Assembly (NCBI GenBank): GCA_018401465.1
Contig: JAGYKE010000002.1
Span: 282,901 to 346,900 of the forward strand
Direction of reading: 5' to 3'
Origin: Aestuariivita sp.
GTDB taxonomy: Bacteria; Pseudomonadota; Alphaproteobacteria; Rhodobacterales; Rhodobacteraceae
Length of the DNA stretch: 64,000 nucleotides
A program made the position numbers and the translations under genes. Under the pieces are notes generated by a model. The model was not told the origin of the DNA and searched no databases. It saw only the letters and a list, made by a program, of their open reading frames with translations. Below, piece after piece: positions 57,947 to 64,000 of this stretch (positions are counted from its first letter, which is position 1; each line of letters starts with the position of its first letter).

Positions 57947-58803
57947 TCAGGCACCTCTGACAAAATGTTTAAGGCCTGCCGCTACATTCACGCCCTTCGC
58001 TTTCGGTTTCGGTGGCCGGGCCTTCCCGCCATGTCTGCTGAACTGATGATCGCTGGCCGCGTAATCTGACCGCGCCCGCAGGCTGCGACAGGCTGTCGGA
58101 TGTGCCGCGTCCATCCTGGTACAATTCCCGCATCAGCTTGCCGTCTGGATGATGACGGAACAATAGCCTCGGTTGTAGTTGCGCAACCCGGCACCCGGGT
58201 TCTGAAGTTCGGAGATCGAGGTGTTCAGTCGACATCCATGGCCCGAAGCACGTTTTTGCCAGTGCGGTGGATCCGGAGCAGAAGCGGCAGCACGCGTTTA
58301 CCCCGCCGAGCAGTGAGGCTGATTGGTCCGGCGGTCGGACGAAATCCTTGTGTTCCGGTCGATAGCAGGTCCGATCACGCCACCGTTGCACGCTAAGGCG
58401 ACCGGAAAGCAACCGCACCGCAGGCAGGCTCGGTAACTTTGCCATAGAGACTGCCTATCGCCTCCTGCGCGCGGAGAAAGCCGTCATGGACGACGTGGTC
58501 ATCCTCGACGAAAGCAAGCGGTGCAGGTTGGGAGTTCTGACGACAGAGTTCGAAAGCGAGATTGCGCGCGATCGAGGCCGAGACGTTGTCGGACTGGACA
58601 AGCAGAATTTCCTGCCTATCGCGAATGCGCTCCACCTCTTGGCGCACACGGTCGCGAGCTTCGCCGGTGGAGCAGTCATAGATCACCATCACACCGTCAA
58701 CTTCGTCCAGCTGGGCGGCATAGGAAGGCACCGTCTGGGCGATCATGTCGGGGTTGTTGATGGTGGTCATGATGACCGCGAGCGATTTCTGCACGAACGA
58801 CAT
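57947..58803 (-). pseudogene. Glycosyltransferase-like protein, frameshifted
   Basis: From MSFVQKSLAVIMTTINNPDM at 58803 the protein reads 'VDGVMVIYDCSTGEARDRVR', 'SASIARNLAFELCRQNSQPA' and PLAFVEDDHVVHDGFL, a GT2-type core with an EDD motif in the metal-site position. After residue 136 the frame is lost, and the last part ends PKPKAKGVNVAAGLKHFVRG with a stop at 57947. The family assignment is by pattern of the N-terminal half only. Confidence 0.55.
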
Positions 58804-58821
58804 CTCAATTCCTTGTTCAGT

Positions 58822-59869
58822 TCAGCACCAGCGGGTTTGCCGGCGGGCATGCTGGGCGATGGAGGCCGGTAACCTCCACAGCGGCGTCAGCTCTTCCTTT
58901 TCGACAACCCCGATATCAAGCAGCGCTCGGTAGCAGTTCATCATTGCTGCATCCAGATCCAGCCTGGACACGTCGTTAGCCGACAATTTTTCGATGATGA
59001 CCTGAGTTTCTGAATACCCACGACACTCTTGGAAGAGTCGCTCGAAATCCGGTGTTCGTTGCGCCGTTGATACACGTTCGAGCGCGGAACTGGACGCATT
59101 TCCCGCGGCTGAAGAGAATGTGCTGGGCAACGTAGCCACGGTAGATGTCCGTCATCCTGAAAGAACAGGTCGAGGGCAGGTACATCAGAGGGAAGTACGC
59201 CCGTGGCCATAGCGTCGACTGCGAGTTGAACGGGTGATACGCGCCGGCGATGGCGACCGGCAGGCTGCTAGCGTCGATCTTGTAATCGACCGAATTGCCT
59301 TTCACGAGGCGGAAGATGGCATCGACATCGGGGTTGCCGTTGACCAAGAACTGAACGACGCCCACATCATGCCGCGCCTCGCTTGCCTCGCTGTCTGCGG
59401 GGCTGTCATCGTCCAGCAGCCGGATCGGGTATCCCCGCGCCCAGATATTGTCCTCGACGAGGTAGATTTTCGCGAACAGGTTCTCGCTCTGGCTAAGCAT
59501 TGGCCCGTTCATGGAGGAAAATACCATGTCCGGGTTGAGCAGGTCGCCCCAGTCTTCGATCTCGTTGTCGTCGTCGGTTTCGTAGATGTATTCGGCCCCA
59601 TCTCGACTGGCGTCGATGAATGCGATATTCTTCCTCGAGTATGTGTTTTTAGGACAGTTTTCTTCGTAGGACGATTCTGGTGGGCGGTTCACTTGTATCT
59701 GAACCGTCCCAAGAGCTGGGTTTTCGACCGATTTGAGGTCGAGCGCGACATATCGTCTGTCGTTCGGCCAGTTTGACACATTCTTCAAAAGCGCTTCGGA
59801 TTCGAGAAAGATCGAAGTACAACAGAATGCAATCTTGGGATCTTGGGGTTGAATGTCTTGCATAAACAA
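58822..59869 (-). pseudogene. STELLO/DUF288-like glycosyltransferase, frameshifted near the C terminus
   Basis: The first 270 or so residues are intact: 'FLESEALLKNVSNWPNDRRY', 'NTYSRKNIAFIDASRDGAEY' and IYETDDDNEIEDW are hallmarks of the DUF288 (STELLO-type) family. Near 59110 the frame shifts: GGKCVQF is followed in other frames by NVYQRRNEH and 'DFERLFQECRGYSETQVIIE' to TPLWRLPASIAQHAR. The family was named for plant Golgi proteins involved in cellulose assembly; bacterial members sit in glycan loci. Substrate unknown. Confidence 0.72.
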
Positions 59870-59949
59870 TTCTCCTTATCGTACGCCAAAGATGGAACTC
59901 GGTGGTTTCTGAGAACGGCGCAACTGGTTACGTCTGCGTTCTACTGGGA

Positions 59950-60960
59950 TATCTGTGTAGTGCCTTGTCTGTGCTACTATCATTTCCGCCAGGCATTTCC
60001 ATGACCTGGACTGGCACGGTACATGAGTTCCTGAGGCATTGGGGCGACTAACAAACTGCGGTAGGTCATGTGACAGTGTCCCGACTTATCTTTTGAGGCA
60101 GTGGCGGCGTCGATACCGAAAGCGCTATCAAGAAACCAAGTGCTATCGGAGCGGTGAGCCGCAGCGATTGTATCGGACTGAAAAACAAATCCCAAATCAG
60201 CCCAGCGCCGAAATATGCAACGAATACAATTCCTTCTGGTTTCGCATTTATGGCTTTCACGATAATACTTAGAGTGGCTACAACTAGAAGAGTGGCCCCA
60301 AATAGGCCGATCAGCCCGCCCCAGATCCAAGCAGCAGAGATCCTGAATGGGTCTCACCGAGGATCTAGTAGTCCGCGTAGCAGAAGGGTTCAAGTGCCGT
60401 GATATACCACGGTGTCAGGTTAGCAGTGGCGCGGTGGCGCGAAAGCCGCGGATGCTACTCGATCCTCACGCCCACGCCATGAGGCTCGTGGCCCCGGAAT
60501 GCGGGTCTATCCACCGGTTACGCGTCAGAAGGCAATACAGGCCATTCGAGACGGCGACGATCCAAGCAACATGAACCGAGGGTTGTACACGAGTTTCGAG
60601 TGGCTGACAACCGACGGCGCGTTTAGCCAACACATCCGAGTTGTAGCAGTGAGCGAAAGTGAAGTAACACAGCTTCTTGGCGTGAGACCAGGTAGCTGCC
60701 AACCGGTTGCCGCGAAACGCGCGGAAAGGGTGGCTTCGCTCAGACCACCCGATGACGGCGCAGTGGCCTGTGACTGTGAGTGGTCGTCAGTCACCAGATG
60801 GTATTGGCGGCGCTCGTACGTCAGGAAGCAAGCCGCGCAGGCTGGGAAACAGCGGGCTGCCAACTGTAAAGGTTGACTTCAGTCAACTTCTAAAGGTTGA
60901 AAAATAGTCAAAGCCAGTAGCGGCATTAGGAATGGCACGATCCAGCAGCTCTGAAGGTTC
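59950..60960 (-). pseudogene. Decayed membrane protein, O-antigen polymerase/ligase-like
   Basis: The minus strand from 60345 to 60066 translates to 'RISAAWIWGGLIGLFGATLL', VVATLSIIVKAINA, 'GIVFVAYFGAGLIWDLFFSP' and LTAPIALGFLIALSVS, three or four membrane helices with a Wzy/WaaL-like C-terminal feel. Upstream, 'HVAWIVAVSNGLYCLLTRNR' (about 60,500-60,570) may be an earlier piece in another frame. Nothing complete remains. A small hairpin (GTTGACT/AGTCAAC, 60872-60887) lies at the far side. Confidence 0.4.
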
Positions 60961-61375
60961 TGGATTTCTCCGAGATATCCACCCAGCTGCTTTCACCATC
61001 GCTGATACACCTGGGGCCGCCAGCAAGCACGCTTACCAAGTAACAGATTGGCGAGAAAGCTAGCAAATAGATAATATTGCACGTTTGAGATCGGCTTATT
61101 GCTGAGCGCTCCGGTGACGAAAACCAACAAGACGGCCGCCAAGATCGGGGTGGCCCAACCCTTCAGAGCAGTATAGCAATCGTCGCGGTGGCATTAGCAA
61201 AATCTGAGACCGAGCAGACCAAGCCAGATCATAGCCATAAGCCGCTTCACCGCGCTACCGCGGATCGGTGACGTGGTTTTCAATCAGCCAGCCAGTGGTT
61301 TGAGAGTGAGGAAGAGGGCTATGGCTAGCAGCTCTGAGCCATAGATACCGCCTCAAGCTAAAGCTGACGAGCCGA
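60960..61375 (-). pseudogene. Membrane-protein remnant, Wzy-like end
   Basis: In changing frames the minus strand reads GIYGSELLAIALFLTLKPL, KRLMAMIWLGLLGLRF and 'WATPILAAVLLVFVTGALSN' with KPISNVQYYLFASFLANLLL. The last piece is like the C-terminal part of O-antigen polymerase/ligase proteins. It lies directly downstream of the Wzx-like remnant, the usual flippase-polymerase pairing. No continuous frame remains. Confidence 0.4.
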
Positions 61376-62935
61376 CTACCTGCGCAGACAAACCGTAAAA
61401 GTTTTCACGACCTGCCCGGAGGTATTCAGGTCGGTGGCGGGAGGGTTCTGGATAACCATTATACGCTGGATCGGGCTGATCGTGCGGCCCAGATTTGTGC
61501 GCGCCACAGCATCACCGGCAACCTGCCATGGTGCCAGATCGAAACGATAACGAAAATTGCAATGACAAGTCGGGTGCTTGATTGTCTCATCACCTCCGCA
61601 AGCCCAAGCATAGTGGTGTTGCCGGCTAGCTCTGACAAGGATCCGCGTGGTAGCAGGCCGAGCGACAAATGCATGACCAAAGCAGTGCGCCCGCGATGCC
61701 CGCCCTTTCGAGCAGTGCACGCAGACTGCCAACCTGATACCGCCACGACCACATGGCAATCAGTGCGGTTCCACCGCATCCTCCCGTCAGTCTGGGCGGC
61801 GAGATAGAGCGGCACCGTGGGCAATTGTATCGTCCAGGCGAAGATGAGTGGGATCGACATGTAGAGCATTGGTGCGAGAACCTTTCGAGGAGCAGATCAG
61901 ACCGGTGGTCGGCGAAGGGGAACGACGCGGCCGGCACTGCCGCATCAACGGCTGCGTATGTCATCGCGGCTTTAACCGCCAACTTCAATTGAGTTCCACG
62001 CGGCGTGTCATGTTCGTAGGCAGGCTGCAGGGCTGGCTAGCCTGGGATCAGCGCCATCGATGCAGCGGCGGCGAGAAGCCACTGGATCTGCGAAATCGAC
62101 CGAGAGGCAATTTCATATAGCGACGAGCATGGCTTGCCCCACCTCTGTCGCTCACGAAAAACCTCGCCAAGCGTGGCTCAAACCGGCAGGGTGGGCGGCG
62201 AGATACTCGTTGAGTTTCAAAGCCAGATCCGGTAGATGCACGGAACGCGTTTAGCTGCCAGCGATACGGGAGCCAGCCAATCTCGGGCACTTGCCGGCGG
62301 AGCACCGTCCAACCTACCAACACGGTGAAAAACTGGCTGATGACTTGGGCGATGCCGAAGCCAACAATCCCTAAGCGCGGAACAAGCGCCAGGACGATCA
62401 GGAAAGATAACACCGCACTCGAGACGAGCTGCTATCAGCCGCTGAGGTCGAAACTCACGCTTTGGGTTGCCATCGACGCCTAGAAATGACAGGCCCCGGC
62501 AATTCCTCCAAGCACGACGATCACGACGGCGAAGGGCAAAAGCTCGATCGCGTGCGGGAGCAACTCAGGCGTCAGCGCAAATCGCAGGACGAACGGCGCA
62601 AGAAAATAGAGTGCTATCCCGATAGCGAGATTGATCGCAGCGGATGTGAGCGTGACGGTGTGTATGGTCTCGACAATGCCGCTTCCTATATCGGATCCGG
62701 AGCGGATCATCGCGATAAATCGACCGAGTCCGCCCGCACCACTAACGTCAGCGCGCGTTGCGGCGCCAGAGAACCGAGGTCGCGACCGAGAGACACATGT
62801 TCCGAGTGCCTCGAGGGCCGGCGGGTCGAACTCACGGCGATCGACAAAGGCTAAGAACATCATCACTGAGACCAGCACGGCCTGACCGAGCGCAGCCAAG
62901 GTGTTGCGTGAGAGCGTGCCTACTTTCATGCGCAA
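61376..62935 (-). pseudogene. Wzx-type polysaccharide flippase, frameshifted
   Basis: The start MRMKVGTLSRNTLAALGQAV, then 'AINLAIGIALYFLAPFVLRF' with LTPELLPHAIELLPFAVVIV, 'LIVLALVPRLGIVGFGIAQV' with FFTVLVGWTVLRRQVPEIGW, and 'MLYMSIPLIFAWTIQLPTVP' with LYLAAQTD are recognisable pieces of a lipid-linked oligosaccharide flippase with multiple helices. They lie in different frames across 1.56 kb, about the family's coding length. Many frame changes would be needed. Confidence 0.6.
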
Positions 62936-63173
62936 GCCTCACGGTTCGATGAAGCGACAGTCGATCCAGCTCAGCTGCGCTGCAGCAGGCGCGATAGCCT
63001 GAGGCTTTCATTGCTGTTTCCAGATCTGTGCTGGCGGTGGATGAGCGAGGAGCAGGTCAGGCGCACTGCGCCATTTTCGCGCGCTCAGGATCATGACGTC
63101 GATCGTGGGGATCCGCCGAATCAATCGTGCACCACGGCGGCTTAAGATCGATTCGACATCACTCTGAAATATG
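62936..63173. other. Gap without recognised gene
   Basis: About 240 bases with no frame or signal I can support. Confidence 0.4.
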
Positions 63174-63885
63174 TCATATCAAACGTGATTTAGCTTTGCC
63201 ACTGTTTGCGGGATTCGCGATGAGCTGGCTTATGTCAAAGCGAAATCCGCGATCCACAATCCATTCGTCCAGTTCGCGCGGGCAAGCTTGGCGCCATTGA
63301 TATATCTTGCGGATCGGCATTTCGGTCACTAACCCTTTGATTCGAGGCAACAAGTCGATGCTGCCTTTAAGAGCAGCGAACTCCAGCACCCTGAACATCG
63401 AGTTTAAAAACACCCTGTCCGATTAATATCAAGGATTCCAAAGATCTGAGAGGGTCGCAGTTTGCACCTTAATGACTCTGTCTACACTAAAAATTTCAGG
63501 AACAGCTTCCACAGCGCTATCTGGTTTCAGCAGCGAACTGCTGGATGATGTACGTGTTACGTTGAACTCCGCGACACCATGAGATCGAAACCGCATAGGG
63601 TGGAGCTACAATCCACTGGTCCGGATAAGCGCTGGCTTGCTTGGTAAGGATCGCATGCATATCAGGAAGTGGCTCGAAAGAATAGACTTTTCCCTTGAAA
63701 CCACCTAAGATAAGCGCAAGCGCGTATTGGCCGCGGTTTGCGCCTACATCGAGAACGGTATCGATCGAATTCACCTCCAGAAAACGCAAGAGTCTCATGT
63801 GTTCGTCGGAATAGAGGTTGGCGCGATGCGCCACGATACCTAGCCTGCCCAGGATCTTCTTGATTGTGTTGGCAGCTGCGCTCAT
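63174..63885 (-). pseudogene. FkbM family methyltransferase, frameshifted
   Basis: From MSAAANTIKKILGRLGIVAH at 63885 the protein reads 'LEVNSIDTVLDVGANRGQYA' (SAM-binding) and 'GFKGKVYSFEPLPDMHAILT', then shifts frame after QWIVAPPYA, continues AEFNVTRTSSSSSLLKPDSA, shifts again near LSDLWNP, and ends with GSIDLLPRIKGLVTEMPIRK and 'PRELDEWIVDRGFRFDISQL'. It would methylate a hydroxyl of a sugar. It is distinct in sequence from the FkbM gene at 47.2-48.1 kb. At least three frame changes are needed. Confidence 0.75.
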
Positions 63886-64000
63886 TAAGTACCCTTCGAT
63901 ATGTTGGTCTCGCGGTTGGTTTGCCGCCGACTGTTCCAGTAATAGGCTCTGTTGATGGCGTGGATGCCCCCTCCTGACGGCATCACAATGTGCCAATGTG

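Noticed and set aside
63886..64000. Possible feature at the right edge
   Set aside because: About 115 bases with no frame or motif I can support.

Overview
This is a high-GC alphaproteobacterial window. Gene content, codon use and protein style (urea/amide-type ABC transporters, HyuA/HyuB, BMP transporters, roseobacter-like exopolysaccharide genes) point to the Rhodobacteraceae; this is inferred from protein resemblance, not from a marker gene. No rRNA, tRNA or CRISPR array was seen.

Region A (1 to about 28.1 kb) is compact, intact and metabolic. It is dominated by enzymes that break C-N bonds and by their importers: the end of hyuA, hyuB, an acetamidase/formamidase-like protein and an SDR on the plus strand; then a minus-strand operon of SPFH protein, amide/urea-type binding protein, two permeases, ATPase, a second ATPase fused in frame to an amidase, an acyl-CoA synthetase and a small monooxygenase. 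Next come pyroglutamyl peptidase, a BMP-type nucleobase/nucleoside ABC transporter ending in a cytosine-deaminase-like gene, a universal stress protein with a SulP anion transporter, a second acetamidase/formamidase, a Gfo/Idh/MocA oxidoreductase and a gamma-glutamyltransferase.

Region B (about 28.2 to 47.2 kb) begins at an IS256 remnant and becomes a surface-polysaccharide locus of mixed base composition. It holds a PglF/CapD-like membrane protein lacking the usual catalytic residues, GalU, an initiating sugar-phosphate transferase, a WecA-like transferase, a Phd/VapC-type toxin-antitoxin pair, a LuxR-type regulator divergent from cysD-cysNC, an XRE regulator divergent from a tyrosine recombinase, and a GDP-fucose operon (ydcF-like, GT2, gmd, fcl, manC). 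cysD, cysNC, manC and gmd are otherwise well preserved but together carry seven single-base insertions; removing them restores exact family lengths. Either these are recent lesions or sequence errors.

Region C (about 47.2 to 64 kb) has a frameshifted FkbM methyltransferase, a nested pile of insertion sequences (IS481, two IS5-type, three IS110/IS1111-type; 48.2 to 53.4 kb), then a heavily frameshifted minus-strand glycan cluster: GT2, acetyltransferase, sulfotransferase, GT4, GT2, another GT2-like gene, a STELLO-like glycosyltransferase, Wzy-like and Wzx-like membrane remnants and another FkbM methyltransferase.

Taken together, regions B and C read as the parts list for a fucose-containing, possibly sulfated exopolysaccharide: CysDNC would make PAPS, the sulfotransferase would use it, and ManC-Gmd-Fcl would supply GDP-fucose. 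Many of these genes are now broken or badly read.
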